From positions 20,069 to 84,068 of the forward strand of contig NZ_LGUR01000204.1 in the NCBI RefSeq assembly GCF_001270495.1: a stretch of DNA of 64,000 bases. The letters run 5' to 3'. The translations under genes and the position numbers were made by a program. The notes beneath the pieces were generated by a model, which searched no databases, was not told where the DNA came from, and saw only the letters and a program-made list of their open reading frames with translations. Positions 28,636 to 36,975 of the stretch are shown one piece after another. Within the stretch, counting starts at the first letter, position 1, and each line of letters begins with the position of its first letter. This stretch comes from Streptomyces viridochromogenes (GTDB lineage: Bacteria > Actinomycetota > Actinomycetes > Streptomycetales > Streptomycetaceae).

Positions 28636-29531
28636 GCAGCCCCGAGGCCCCCAGGACGAGGCCGGCGGCACCGGAGGAACCCGACGACACGGGTGACATG
28701 GGTGACGCGGGCGGTACAGGTGACTTGGGTGACATGGGTGACACGGGTGACACGGCCGAGGGCCCCGCTCCCTCCCCCACCGCCGCGAAGCCCCCGCCCC
28801 GGAAGGTGAGCTGGCAGAAACTCACCTTCGTACCCGCGCTGCTGGTGGCGATGCTGCTCGCGACCTGGTTGTGGTTCCAGCAGGCCGACCTGGACGCGGT
28901 CTCCGAGAACGCGCTGTCGGGCGGTCAGGTCTCCAAGGCCCTGTGGCAGCACGTCGAACTGACGGTGATCTCCACCTTCTTCGTGCTGGTCATCGCGATC
29001 CCGCTGGGGATCCTGCTCACCCGGCGGGCGTTCCGGAAGGCGACCCCGGTGGCCATGGCGTTGGCCAACATGGGCCAGGCGGCCCCCGCGATCGGCCTCC
29101 TCGCCCTGCTGGTGATCTGGCTCGGCATCGGCCGGAAGGCCGCCCTGATCGGCATGATCGCGTATGCCGTCCTGCCCGTGCTGTCCAACACGATCGCCGG
29201 CCTCAAGGCGAACGACCCGACGCTGCTGGAGGCGGCACGCGGCATCGGCATGTCCCCGATGGGGGTGCTGACGCGGGTGGAACTGCCCCTCGCCGTCCCG
29301 CTGATCCTGGCCGGCGTCCGCACGGCTCTGGTCCTGAACGTCGGTACGGCCACCCTGGCGGTCTTCGGCGGGGGCGGCGGCCTGGGCGTGCTGATCACGG
29401 CCGGCATCACCAACCAGCGCATGCCGGTCCTGGTGCTGGGCTCGGTCCTCACGGTCGCCCTCGCCCTGCTGGTGGACTGGCTGGCCTCGCTGGCGGAAGT
29501 GCTGCTGCGGCCGCGGGGGTTGCAGACATGA
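28632..29531 (+). CDS. osmoprotectant ABC permease 2 with repetitive N-terminal tail
   Basis: This 299-residue permease is longer than its partner because of a cytoplasmic tail of about 60 residues. The tail includes a Gly-Asp-x repeat (GDMGDAGGTGDLGDMGDTGD) encoded by 9-bp DNA repeats at 28692-28754. The remainder has six spans and the ATPase-coupling loop NDPTLLEAARGIGMSPMGVL. The GTG at 28632 overlaps the ATPase stop by four bases, and its own stop overlaps the binding-protein ATG. Confidence 0.92.
   Translation: MSSPEAPRTRPAAPEEPDDTGDMGDAGGTGDLGDMGDTGDTAEGPAPSPTAAKPPPRKVSWQKLTFVPALLVAMLLATWLWFQQADLDAVSENALSGGQVSKALWQHVELTVISTFFVLVIAIPLGILLTRRAFRKATPVAMALANMGQAAPAIGLLALLVIWLGIGRKAALIGMIAYAVLPVLSNTIAGLKANDPTLLEAARGIGMSPMGVLTRVELPLAVPLILAGVRTALVLNVGTATLAVFGGGGGLGVLITAGITNQRMPVLVLGSVLTVALALLVDWLASLAEVLLRPRGLQT
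28692..28754. repeat. 9-bp tandem repeat (GGTGACATG) encoding Gly-Asp-x
   Basis: Seven in-frame 9-bp units, five of the form GGTGACxxG plus two variants, lie in the 5' part of permease 2. Such repeats change length easily, and length change here would stay in frame. Confidence 0.75.
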
Positions 29532-30496
29532 GGCGTCGGACGGGCGTGCTCCTGGCGACGGGGCTGGTGGTGGCGGTCACGGCCTCCGGATGCGGCCTGA
29601 CCAGCGGCTCCCCCATGGCCGACGACGTGCGCCCCGGGACCATCGGCCGGGGCGAGCCGCTCAGGGGCGCCGAGCTGACGGTGACGTCGAAGTCGTTCAC
29701 CGAGCAGCTCATCCTCGGCGCGATCATGGGCATCGCCTTCGAGGCGGCGGGCGCGGAGGTGCTCGACCGCACCGGCATCCAGGGCTCCATCGGCAGCCGC
29801 GAGGCGGTGCGGAAGGGGGAGGCCGACGCCGGGTACGAGTACACGGGCACGGCCTGGATCACGTACCTGGGCCGCAGTGAGCCCATCGCCGACCCGCACG
29901 CGCAGTGGGAGGCGGTGCGCGAGGCCGACGCGAAGAACGGGGTGACCTGGCTCGAACCCTCCGCGCTGAACAACACCTACGCCCTGGCGATGAACCAGGC
30001 GAACCACAAGAAGTACCGCACGAACACCCTGTCCGAGGTCGCCGCGCTGTCGAAGTCCGACCCGGGCGCGGTGACGCTGTGCGTCGAGGTCGAGTTCGCC
30101 AACCGCGCGGACGGACTGCCGGGCATGGAGAAGGCGTACGGCATGGACGTGCCCGCGAAGAACATCACCCAGATGGACACCGGGATCATCTACACCCAGG
30201 TCGCGAAGGGCAGTTGCGGCTACGGCGAGGTGTTCACGACGGACGGCCGCATCAAGTCGATGAACCTCGTGGTGATGCGGGACGACAAGAAGTTCTTCCC
30301 CAACTACAACGCCGCCCCCATGGTCAACTCCAAGACCTTGAAGGAGTGGCCGGCCATCCCCGAGGTCCTCGACCCGATCAGCAGGAAGCTGAACAACACG
30401 GTGGCGCGGAACCTGAACGCGAAGGTGGACGTGGACGGGGAGGATCCGCATCAGGTGGCGTTGGACTGGATGAAGGAGGAGGGGTTCGTGAAGTGA
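29528..30496 (+). CDS. osmoprotectant-binding lipoprotein (OpuAC/OpuCC family)
   Basis: This 322-residue solute-binding protein has a lipoprotein signal peptide with lipobox TASGC at about residue 20. The mature protein begins at that Cys and shows the family motifs VTSKSFTEQLILGAIMGIAF, GYEYTGTAWITYLG and WLEPSALNNTYALAMN. It captures the osmoprotectant outside the membrane and delivers it to the two permeases. The ATG at 29528 overlaps the previous stop (ATGA). Last gene of the operon. Confidence 0.93.
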   Translation: MRRRTGVLLATGLVVAVTASGCGLTSGSPMADDVRPGTIGRGEPLRGAELTVTSKSFTEQLILGAIMGIAFEAAGAEVLDRTGIQGSIGSREAVRKGEADAGYEYTGTAWITYLGRSEPIADPHAQWEAVREADAKNGVTWLEPSALNNTYALAMNQANHKKYRTNTLSEVAALSKSDPGAVTLCVEVEFANRADGLPGMEKAYGMDVPAKNITQMDTGIIYTQVAKGSCGYGEVFTTDGRIKSMNLVVMRDDKKFFPNYNAAPMVNSKTLKEWPAIPEVLDPISRKLNNTVARNLNAKVDVDGEDPHQVALDWMKEEGFVK

Positions 30497-30525
30497 GTGC
30501 GGGGGTGGCGCACCGCGCAGCCGCC

Positions 30526-31317
30526 CTAACAGGCAGGAACCGCGCCCTTCCCCGACTCCAGCGCCTCCAGTGCGCCCACCGCGCCCTTCAGCGTGGTCAC
30601 CGGAATGAGCCGCAGGCCCTTCGGCAGTTCCGCCTTCGCGTCGGAGCACTCCGCTTTCGGTACCAGGAAGACCGTCGCCCCGTCCCGCTTGGCGGCCTGG
30701 GTCTTCAGGGACACGCCCCCGACCGCGCCGACCTTGCCGGCGGCGTCGATCGTGCCCGTGCCGGCGATGGTGCGGCCGCCGGTGAGGTCGCCGCCCACGC
30801 CGTCGCCGTTCAGCTTGTCGATGATGCCCAGGGAGAAGAGGAGGCCGGCGCTGGGGCCGCCCACGTCCGCGAGGGTCAGGGTGACCTTGACGTTCTTGTC
30901 GTCGAGGTCCAGGTAGTTCAGCGCGGCCTGGGTCGCGGAGTCCTGGGACTCCTTCATCTGCTCGGTGTTGTACCGCTCGATCTCCTGGGTGCTCTGCCCG
31001 CTCGGATAGACCGAGTCGCGCGGCATGACCGCCTCGTCCGTGCGGAACCAGGCGTCGAGTACGTCACCGAAGCGCACGTCCGTGTCGGGGGAGGTCGCCT
31101 CGATGGTCGTCATGCGCAGCTGGCCGCTCGTGTCCCGGGTCGGCGCACCGGAGATCGTGATCACCGGCTCGCCCTTGTTCTCGCCCAGCACGTCCGCCGT
31201 CAGGCCGGGCTGCGTCAGCGAGAACGGCAGGGGCGCGAAGGCCGCCGTGGCGAGCAGGGCCACGACCGGCAGGGCGCAGACGGCGACGGCCCGGGGGCGC
31301 GTGAGACGAGAGAACAC
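30526..31317 (-). CDS. membrane-anchored Lon-like serine protease lacking PDZ
   Basis: This 263-residue protein has an N-terminal hydrophobic anchor (AVCALPVVALLATAAFAPLP) and an extracytoplasmic Lon-type (S16) proteolytic domain. The catalytic Ser is in DVGGPSAGLLFSLGIIDKL and the Lys in GVSLKTQAAKRDG. The usual actinobacterial YlbL-like relatives of about 340 residues carry a PDZ domain between AALNYL and the Ser motif; here these are joined by only a short strand, so PDZ is missing. The GTG at 31317 is preceded by TAGATT with six-base spacing, suggesting a leaderless message. Confidence 0.85.
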   Translation of the reverse strand: MFSRLTRPRAVAVCALPVVALLATAAFAPLPFSLTQPGLTADVLGENKGEPVITISGAPTRDTSGQLRMTTIEATSPDTDVRFGDVLDAWFRTDEAVMPRDSVYPSGQSTQEIERYNTEQMKESQDSATQAALNYLDLDDKNVKVTLTLADVGGPSAGLLFSLGIIDKLNGDGVGGDLTGGRTIAGTGTIDAAGKVGAVGGVSLKTQAAKRDGATVFLVPKAECSDAKAELPKGLRLIPVTTLKGAVGALEALESGKGAVPAC

Positions 31318-31427
31318 GGGATCAATCTAACGTGGTGGCGGATTCCGGCCGGGTGCAGGTCGGGAGCTCCCCAGGTTGCCCCACCGAGGTCACGTACAAG
31401 ATCTCGTCAGGTCACGTACAGGTCTCG

Positions 31428-32537
31428 TCAGGCGGGATACAGGTCTCGCCGCTCCTTGGTGAAGCGCCGCAGCGCCTCCGGCAGTGGCGCCACCCCGATG
31501 CCCGGCGTCCGCGGGACCGGAAGATGGCCGTCCACCAGCACGAACGGCTCCGTGATGTCCTCGGCGAAGTAGCGGCTGGAGGCTGACGTGTCGCCCGGGA
31601 GCGTGCAGCCGGGCAGGGCCGCCAGCGCCAGGTTCGGTGCGCGGCCGATCCCCGTCTCCAGCATGCCCCCGCACCACACCGGCACCCCGTGCGCGTACGC
31701 CACGTCATGGACCCGCCGCGCCTCCAGGTACCCCCCGACCCGCGCGGGCTTGACGTTCACGACCCGGCACGCGTCCATCGCGATCGCGGACGCGGTGTCG
31801 CGGGCGTTGTGCAGGGACTCGTCCAGGCAGACGGGGGTCGCGATGCGCTGCTGGAGACGGGCGTGGGCGTACAGGTTGTTCTCCGCCAGCGGCTCCTCGA
31901 TCAGCAGCAGCCCGAACGCGTCGAGGCGCCGCAGATGCCCGGCGTCCGCGAGCGTGTACGCCGTGTTGGCGTCCACCTGGAGCGGCAGCTCCGCCCCGAA
32001 GCGCTCACGCACGGCCCGTACGGGCTCCAGATCCCAGCCGGGCTCGATCTTCAGCTTGATCCGGACGTATCCGTCGGCGAGATACCCCTCGACGTCGTCC
32101 AGCAGCTCGCCGACGGTCTCCCTGATCCCGACCGACACCCCGGCCGGTACCCGCTCCCGCACCGACCCGAGATACGTCGCCAGCGGCATCCCGTACGACC
32201 GCAGCTCCGCGTCGAGTACGGCCGTCTCCAGCGCCGCCTTGGCCAGCTCGTGCCCCTTGATCTTCTCCATCGCCGGGGCGAGGTGGGCCGTACCGAGCAC
32301 GGGCAGCGCGGCGGCGCGCGGCAGCAGGAAGTCGCGCAGCACGAGCTCCGCGCCGGCCACGAACTCCGAGCAGTACAGCGGCTCGGGGTCGGCCGCGAAC
32401 TCCGACCAGCCCTCGGCCGTGTCCGTGACGACGTGCAGCAGGAAGGTGTCCTTCGTCGTCATCGTGCCGAAGGACGTACGGAAGGGCCTGACCAGGGGGA
32501 TCGCCACGTGGACGATCTCGACGCGGGCGAGTTTCAC
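31428..32537 (-). CDS. enolase-superfamily o-succinylbenzoate synthase / N-acylamino-acid racemase
   Basis: This 369-residue enzyme of the muconate lactonising subgroup has the catalytic lysine pair in YVRIKLKIEPG (KxK), metal ligands in VDANTAYTLADAG, IEEPLAENN and CLDESLHNA, and the opposite-face Lys in VVNVKPARVGG. Close relatives act as OSBS in menaquinone synthesis, as N-succinyl/acylamino-acid racemases, or both. Streptomyces makes menaquinone by the futalosine route (established for S. coelicolor), and the gene neighbour is a GNAT-like gene, so racemase activity is more likely. The GTG at 32537 has AGGAGG and overlaps the upstream stop. Confidence 0.88.
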   Translation of the reverse strand: MKLARVEIVHVAIPLVRPFRTSFGTMTTKDTFLLHVVTDTAEGWSEFAADPEPLYCSEFVAGAELVLRDFLLPRAAALPVLGTAHLAPAMEKIKGHELAKAALETAVLDAELRSYGMPLATYLGSVRERVPAGVSVGIRETVGELLDDVEGYLADGYVRIKLKIEPGWDLEPVRAVRERFGAELPLQVDANTAYTLADAGHLRRLDAFGLLLIEEPLAENNLYAHARLQQRIATPVCLDESLHNARDTASAIAMDACRVVNVKPARVGGYLEARRVHDVAYAHGVPVWCGGMLETGIGRAPNLALAALPGCTLPGDTSASSRYFAEDITEPFVLVDGHLPVPRTPGIGVAPLPEALRRFTKERRDLYPA

Positions 32538-33307
32538 GAGGTGGCCTCCTGGCGGGCGAGCGTGTACCAACCGTCCCGGGACATACCCCTCGCGGTGAAG
32601 CCGTCGGCGAATGCCTTCGTGAACACCTCGCGCACGGCCCGCCGCCAGTGCAGCGCCAGCTCGGGATCGGCGGCCCGCAGCGCCACGACGTCGTCCGGCA
32701 CCCGGCACCAGACGTACCGGTCGGCCGGGTCGCGACGGGCGAGGGGTCCGCCGTCGGGGGCCGTGTGGGTGGTGGGCGCGGCCTCGCGGTCACCGGTGCC
32801 GCCGGAGTCGTACGGCTGTCCGGGCTCGATCAGGTCCCAGGCCACCGTCAGCCGGTCGGTCTCGTCGCCGTCGTTCACGCCGTCCGCCATGGGGCCGTAG
32901 AAGTCGACGAGGTACTCGGTGCCGACAGCGCCCAGCTTGACGAGGTTGAACCGGGCGTTACGGCCGACCAGCGGGTCGAAGGTCCAGCGCATCGTGCGCG
33001 CCCCGAGCTCCACCGCCCAGGCCCGCTGCGCCTGCTTGACCCGCACCCCGAGCCCCTGTTCGGCGGCGGCCATCAGGGAGTACGTCTCCCGCAGCGCGGG
33101 CGGCCCGAACACGGCGACGCTGGCGCCGGCCAGCCGCTGCCCGTCGTACGCGGCGTGCACCGCCCCGCCCGCGTGGGCGAGGCTGTGCAGCGTCTCGGGC
33201 AGTACGGGCGGCGCGCTGCGGGGCGTGTGCCATACGTCGCTGAAGTAGTCGGCGACGGCGGCGAACCCGGCGACGTCGTGGACGGTGCGGACGATGAGTG
33301 AGGTCAT
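32534..33307 (-). CDS. GNAT-superfamily acetyltransferase (COG3375 type)
   Basis: This 257-residue predicted acyltransferase has the family-typical stretches GLGVRVKQAQRAWAVELGAR, RWTFDPLVGRNARFNLVKLG and GTEYLVDFYGPMADGVN. Genes of this type commonly sit next to OSBS/N-acylamino-acid racemase genes, as here, where the stop overlaps the racemase GTG by four bases. A joint role in moving an amino acid between D and L forms via N-acylation is the best inference. It is probably expressed with the IclR-type gene upstream as regulator. Confidence 0.82.
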   Translation of the reverse strand: MTSLIVRTVHDVAGFAAVADYFSDVWHTPRSAPPVLPETLHSLAHAGGAVHAAYDGQRLAGASVAVFGPPALRETYSLMAAAEQGLGVRVKQAQRAWAVELGARTMRWTFDPLVGRNARFNLVKLGAVGTEYLVDFYGPMADGVNDGDETDRLTVAWDLIEPGQPYDSGGTGDREAAPTTHTAPDGGPLARRDPADRYVWCRVPDDVVALRAADPELALHWRRAVREVFTKAFADGFTARGMSRDGWYTLARQEATS

Positions 33308-33359
33308 GCTCCGAGTGTCGAGGTGGTGACGGGCCTTCGCCCAGACCTCGGACGGCGCG

Positions 33360-34001
33360 TCACCGCAGTGCCTCCGCCACCTCCCGCGCCGCGTCCACGA
33401 CCCGCGGTCCCACCCGCTCCGGCACCGCGTCGGCCAGCATCACCACGCCCACGCTGCCCTCGACGCCGGTGACGCCGATCAACGGCGCGGCCGCCCCGCT
33501 CGCTCCCGCCTCCAACTCCCCGTGGGTCAGGGTGTATCCGGGATCGTCCAGCGGCTGGTGCCGGGCGGAGAGGATCGCCCGGCCCGCGGCCCCGCGGTCC
33601 AGGGGATGCCGGAATCCGGCCCGATAGGCCACGTGATAGTCCGTCCAGGTCGGTTCGACCACTGCGACGGCCAGTGCCTCCGTACCGTCCACCAGCGTCA
33701 GATGGGCCGTCGCCCCGATGTCCTCGGCGAGCGAGCGCAGCGCGGGCAGCGCGGCCTCCCGTACCAGCGGATGCACCTGTCGGCCCAGTCGCAGCACGCC
33801 CAGCCCGACCCGGGCGCGGCCGCCCAGGTCACGGCGTACGAGTGCGTGCTGTTCAAGGGTGGCGAGCAGCCGGTACACAACGGTCCGGTTCACGCCCAGT
33901 TTGTTGGAAAGCTCGGTGACGGTCAGCCCGTGGTCCGTGTCGGCCAGCAGCTTGAGGACGCGCAGTCCTCGGTCGAGCGTCTGAGAGGTCTCCGCGGTCA
34001 C
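33360..34001 (-). CDS. IclR-family transcriptional regulator
   Basis: This 213-residue regulator has an N-terminal winged helix (SQTLDRGLRVLKLLADTDHG; LTVTELSNKLGVNRTVVYRL) and a C-terminal effector domain (GTEALAVAVVEPTWTDYHVA; GAAGRAILSARHQPLDDPG). Two GTG codons are possible. AAGGAG directly abuts the first (34010) and lies eight bases before the second (34001), so the second is the real start. It lies upstream of the GNAT/racemase pair in the same direction, with a 52-base gap, and probably regulates them. Confidence 0.88.
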   Translation of the reverse strand: MTAETSQTLDRGLRVLKLLADTDHGLTVTELSNKLGVNRTVVYRLLATLEQHALVRRDLGGRARVGLGVLRLGRQVHPLVREAALPALRSLAEDIGATAHLTLVDGTEALAVAVVEPTWTDYHVAYRAGFRHPLDRGAAGRAILSARHQPLDDPGYTLTHGELEAGASGAAAPLIGVTGVEGSVGVVMLADAVPERVGPRVVDAAREVAEALR

Positions 34002-34183
34002 GACGCCCACTCCTTAGTGGTGAGGTCGGCAGCCCCCTCGCGGCGGATGCGTCACCGAGTCCCGTCAGTGACGCGCTTCAGAGGCCGCCGATCGGCCGGC
34101 GGCCCGGGCTGTCCCGAACCGCGTCGCTTCACGGCTGCGCTCCGCGGCGGCGCTGCCACGGGGCGTGTGCGTAGCGGGACATT

Positions 34184-34200
34184 AGCGAAACCGGTTCGCT
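34184..34200. promoter_or_regulatory. AGCGAA-N5-TTCGCT palindrome upstream of the IclR-type gene
   Basis: A perfect 6-5-6 inverted repeat lies about 185 bases before the regulator start. The rest of the 34002-34465 gap holds no gene; its right half is a dispersed repeat. Confidence 0.35.
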
Positions 34201-34299
34201 GAGCGGAAGGCTCCGTCCAGAATCCGGGCAGCGACGGGTACGGACCACGCCCGTTCGTCCTGGTATATACGGCACACGGAACGCCCTGGCAGGCGCGGA

Positions 34300-34412
34300 A
34301 CCTTCTGACATGCGCGGAACGCCTGAGCGGCGCGGAGCGCTTGAGGGGCGCGGGGCTGTGTCGATATGCGGCTCCCCCGCGTGGGCGCGGCAAGCCCCCA
34401 CCGGCCCGCGGC
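34300..34412. repeat. dispersed intergenic repeat
   Basis: TTGAGGGGCGCGGGGCTGTG followed by TCGATATGCGGCTCCCCCGC and GTGGGCGCGGCAAGCC: a copy of the family seen at 7540, 12808, 50690 and 55902. Short CGCGGAACGCC-like tandem motifs precede it. Confidence 0.7.
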
Positions 34413-34465
34413 CAAACACGACAGGCACCCCACCGCACACCCCGGCCAAGGCACAGCGCCCAGCG

Positions 34466-36259
34466 TCAGCGCATACGCGTGGCCCACTCCTGCACCTTGG
34501 CGATCCGCTGCCGCAACTGCCCCGCCGTCGCCTCCGCGCTCGGCGGCCCCCCGCACACCCGCCGCAGCTCGGTGTGAATGACCCCGTGCGGCTTGCCGCT
34601 CTGGTGGACGTACGCGCTGACCATGGTGTTGAGCTGCTTACGGAGCTCCATCATCTCCTTGTGCGAGACGACGGGCCGCCGTTCGGCGGGCAGCTCCAGC
34701 AGGTCGGCCTCGGCGTCCGGCTTCTTACGGCTGTGCGCGATCTGCCGTGCCTGCCGCTTCTGGAGGAGCAGCTGCACCTGGTCCGGCTCAAGCAGCCCCG
34801 GAATCCCGAGGTAGTCCTGCTCCTCCTCGCTCCCCGGGTGGGCCTGCATGCCGAACTCGGCGCCGTCGTAGAGCACCCGGTCGAAGACGGCCTCGGACTC
34901 CAGCGCCTCGAAGGAGAACTGCTCCTGCTCGCCGGTGTCCTCGTCCTGCTCCTTGTTCGCCTCCTCCATCTCCTTCTCGGATTCGGCGTACGGGTCCTCC
35001 TCGCCCTCCTTCTTCGGCTTGTCGAGGGCGTGGTCGCGCTCGACCTCCATCTCGTTGGCGAAGGTGAGGAGGTCGGGGACGGTCGGGAGGAAGACGGAGG
35101 CGGTCTCACCGCGCCGGCGTGAACGCACGAAACGCCCGACGGCCTGCGCGAAGAAGAGCGGGGTGGAGATGGTGGTGGCGTACACGCCCACCGCCAGCCG
35201 AGGTACGTCGACGCCCTCGGACACCATCCGCACCGCGACCATCCACCGGTCGTTGTTGCCGCTGAAGTCGTCGATCCGCTTGGACGCGCCGGCGTCGTCG
35301 GAGAGGACGAGGGTCGCCTTGTTGCCGGTGATCTCGCGGATGAGTTTGGCGTAGGCGCGTGCGGAGTCCTGGTCGGAGGCGATGACGAGGGCGCCGGCGT
35401 CCGGGATGGCCTTCCTGACCTCGGTCAGCCGCTGGTCGGCGGCGCGCAGCACGCTGGGCATCCACTCACCGCGCGGGTCCAGGGCCGTACGCCAGGCCTG
35501 ACTGATGGCGTCCTTGGTCATCGGCTCACCGAGCCGGGCGGCGATCTCGTCACCGGCCTTCGTCCGCCACCGCATGTTGCCGCTGTAGGAGAGGAAGATG
35601 ACCGGCCGGACGACATGGTCGGCGAGCGCGTTGCCGTACCCGTAGGTGTAGTCGGCGGCGGACCGCCGGATCCCGTCGTTCCCCTCCTCGTACGTGACGA
35701 AGGGGATGGGGTTGGTGTCGGATCGGAAGGGCGTGCCGGTGAGCGCGAGGCGGCGCGTGGCGGGCTCGAACGCCTCAAGGCATGCCTCACCCCAGGACTT
35801 GGAGTCACCGGCGTGATGGATCTCGTCGAGGATCACCAGGGTCTTGCGCTGCTCGACCCGGTTCCGGTGGAGCATGGGCCGCACGCCGACACCGGCGTAT
35901 GTGACGGCGACGCCCTGGTAGTCCTTGCCGAGCGGGCCCGCGCTGTACTCGGGATCGAGCTTGATCCCTATCCGCGCGGCGGCCTCCGCCCACTGCTTCT
36001 TCAGATGCTCGGTCGGCGCGACCACGGTGACCTGCTGCACGACATGGTGGTGCAGCAGCCAGGACGCCAGGGTGAGGGCGAAGGTCGTCTTGCCGGCGCC
36101 GGGCGTGGCGACCGCGAGGAAGTCACGCGGCTGCTCCTGGATGTACTTCTCCATCGCCCCCTGCTGCCAGGCACGCAGTTTGCTGGCGGTGCCCCAGGGG
36201 GCGCGGCCGGGGAAGGCGGGGGATAGGTGGTGCGAGGAGGAGGCGGCGGTGGTAGTCAC
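34466..36259 (-). CDS. SF2 DEAD/DEAH-type helicase
   Basis: This 597-residue protein has helicase motifs in order: motif I AVATPGAGKTTFAL, motif II VILDEIHHAGDS, motif III ALTGTPFRS, motif V SEGVDVPRLAVGVYA and motif VI QAVGRFVRSRRRG. An acidic Glu-rich segment (EEDPYAESEKEMEEANKEQ) follows motif VI, then a C-terminal helical part. It resembles the RecG/XPB-like Streptomyces 'DEAD/DEAH box helicase' proteins; nucleic-acid target unknown. The GTG at 36259 has ACGGAGACC just upstream. Nothing in the neighbourhood suggests a defence island. Confidence 0.88.
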   Translation of the reverse strand: MTTTAASSSHHLSPAFPGRAPWGTASKLRAWQQGAMEKYIQEQPRDFLAVATPGAGKTTFALTLASWLLHHHVVQQVTVVAPTEHLKKQWAEAAARIGIKLDPEYSAGPLGKDYQGVAVTYAGVGVRPMLHRNRVEQRKTLVILDEIHHAGDSKSWGEACLEAFEPATRRLALTGTPFRSDTNPIPFVTYEEGNDGIRRSAADYTYGYGNALADHVVRPVIFLSYSGNMRWRTKAGDEIAARLGEPMTKDAISQAWRTALDPRGEWMPSVLRAADQRLTEVRKAIPDAGALVIASDQDSARAYAKLIREITGNKATLVLSDDAGASKRIDDFSGNNDRWMVAVRMVSEGVDVPRLAVGVYATTISTPLFFAQAVGRFVRSRRRGETASVFLPTVPDLLTFANEMEVERDHALDKPKKEGEEDPYAESEKEMEEANKEQDEDTGEQEQFSFEALESEAVFDRVLYDGAEFGMQAHPGSEEEQDYLGIPGLLEPDQVQLLLQKRQARQIAHSRKKPDAEADLLELPAERRPVVSHKEMMELRKQLNTMVSAYVHQSGKPHGVIHTELRRVCGGPPSAEATAGQLRQRIAKVQEWATRMR

Positions 36260-36377
36260 GGTCTCCGTAAGGGGGGTCGCTCGGCTACGTATGACAACCG
36301 GGCCACCCTACCGGCGCCCCGGTTGGGTCAACGCACGGACCGGGCCGGGTCGACCGTGGGTGGGATCGAGGTCACAC

Positions 36378-36746
36378 TCAGCGCGCGAAGCGCGGCAACT
36401 GGGCTGCGATCTTGGGCACGTCCAGCGCGCCCTGGCAGACGTCCAGCACGAACCGCTCGGCCTCGTCCACGTCGAAGTCCGAGTCCAGGGGGTGCCCATT
36501 CATGTGCAGAAAGACCCAGGTCGCGTACCAGGCGATGCGCTTGTTCCCGTCGACGAGGGCGTGGTTGCGGGCAAGGGACTCCATCAGCGCAGCGGCCTTC
36601 TGCCATACGTCCGGATAGGCGTCCTGCCCGAAGACACTCGACTGGGGACGCGCCAGCGCGGAATCCAGCAGCCCGTAGTCGCGCACCTCGTCCGCTCCGA
36701 GCCGCTGCGCCAGGTTCAGCAGCTCGGGCAGAGTGAGGTAGTGCAT
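36378..36746 (-). CDS. Doc-type toxin (Fic fold)
   Basis: This 122-residue Doc-family protein has the short Fic motif HALVDGNKRIAW near residue 62, as in phage P1 Doc, which phosphorylates EF-Tu and stops translation. It begins with YLTLPELLNLAQRLGA. The start shares one base with the stop of the antitoxin gene (TGATG), giving tight translational coupling. Activity is inferred from the intact motif. Confidence 0.9.
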   Translation of the reverse strand: MHYLTLPELLNLAQRLGADEVRDYGLLDSALARPQSSVFGQDAYPDVWQKAAALMESLARNHALVDGNKRIAWYATWVFLHMNGHPLDSDFDVDEAERFVLDVCQGALDVPKIAAQLPRFAR

Positions 36747-36943
36747 CAGGCGAGCCTCCGGTTCAGCTCCGCGCTGGCCTTCAGGACGTGCTCGGCAGCC
36801 TCGTTGAACAGCCGTGAGTGCTCGTTTATGGCCGCGATCACCGCGTCGTGCGCGAAGGCCTGCATGCTGCGCCCTTCCGCCGCCGCGCGCTCACGCAGGG
36901 CGTCGAGCTCTTCGTCCGAGAATCGCAGGTTCAGTCCAGCCAT
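36746..36943 (-). CDS. ribbon-helix-helix antitoxin of the Doc pair
   Basis: This 65-residue protein begins LNLRFSDEELDALRERAAAE, the strand and first helix of a ribbon-helix-helix DNA-binding domain, followed by SMQAFAHDAVIAAINEHSR and a C-terminal helix that would block Doc. It precedes the toxin, as usual for antitoxins. A GTGGTACCAC palindrome just upstream is the probable operator for autorepression. Confidence 0.85.
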   Translation of the reverse strand: MAGLNLRFSDEELDALRERAAAEGRSMQAFAHDAVIAAINEHSRLFNEAAEHVLKASAELNRRLA

Positions 36944-36951
36944 ACCTCGAC

Positions 36952-36969
36952 GGTACTACGTGGTACCAC
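36952..36969. promoter_or_regulatory. probable operator of the antitoxin-Doc pair
   Basis: GTGGTACCAC (36960-36969) is a perfect 10-bp palindrome 17 bases upstream of the antitoxin ATG, with another GGTAC half-site at 36953. It lies between the antitoxin gene and the MFS gene. Confidence 0.5.
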
Positions 36970-36975
36970 TTGGCG

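Noticed and set aside
34466..36969. Defence island made of the helicase and the toxin-antitoxin pair
   Set aside because: The helicase has no defence partner genes, and neighbours are metabolic or transport genes with normal codon use.
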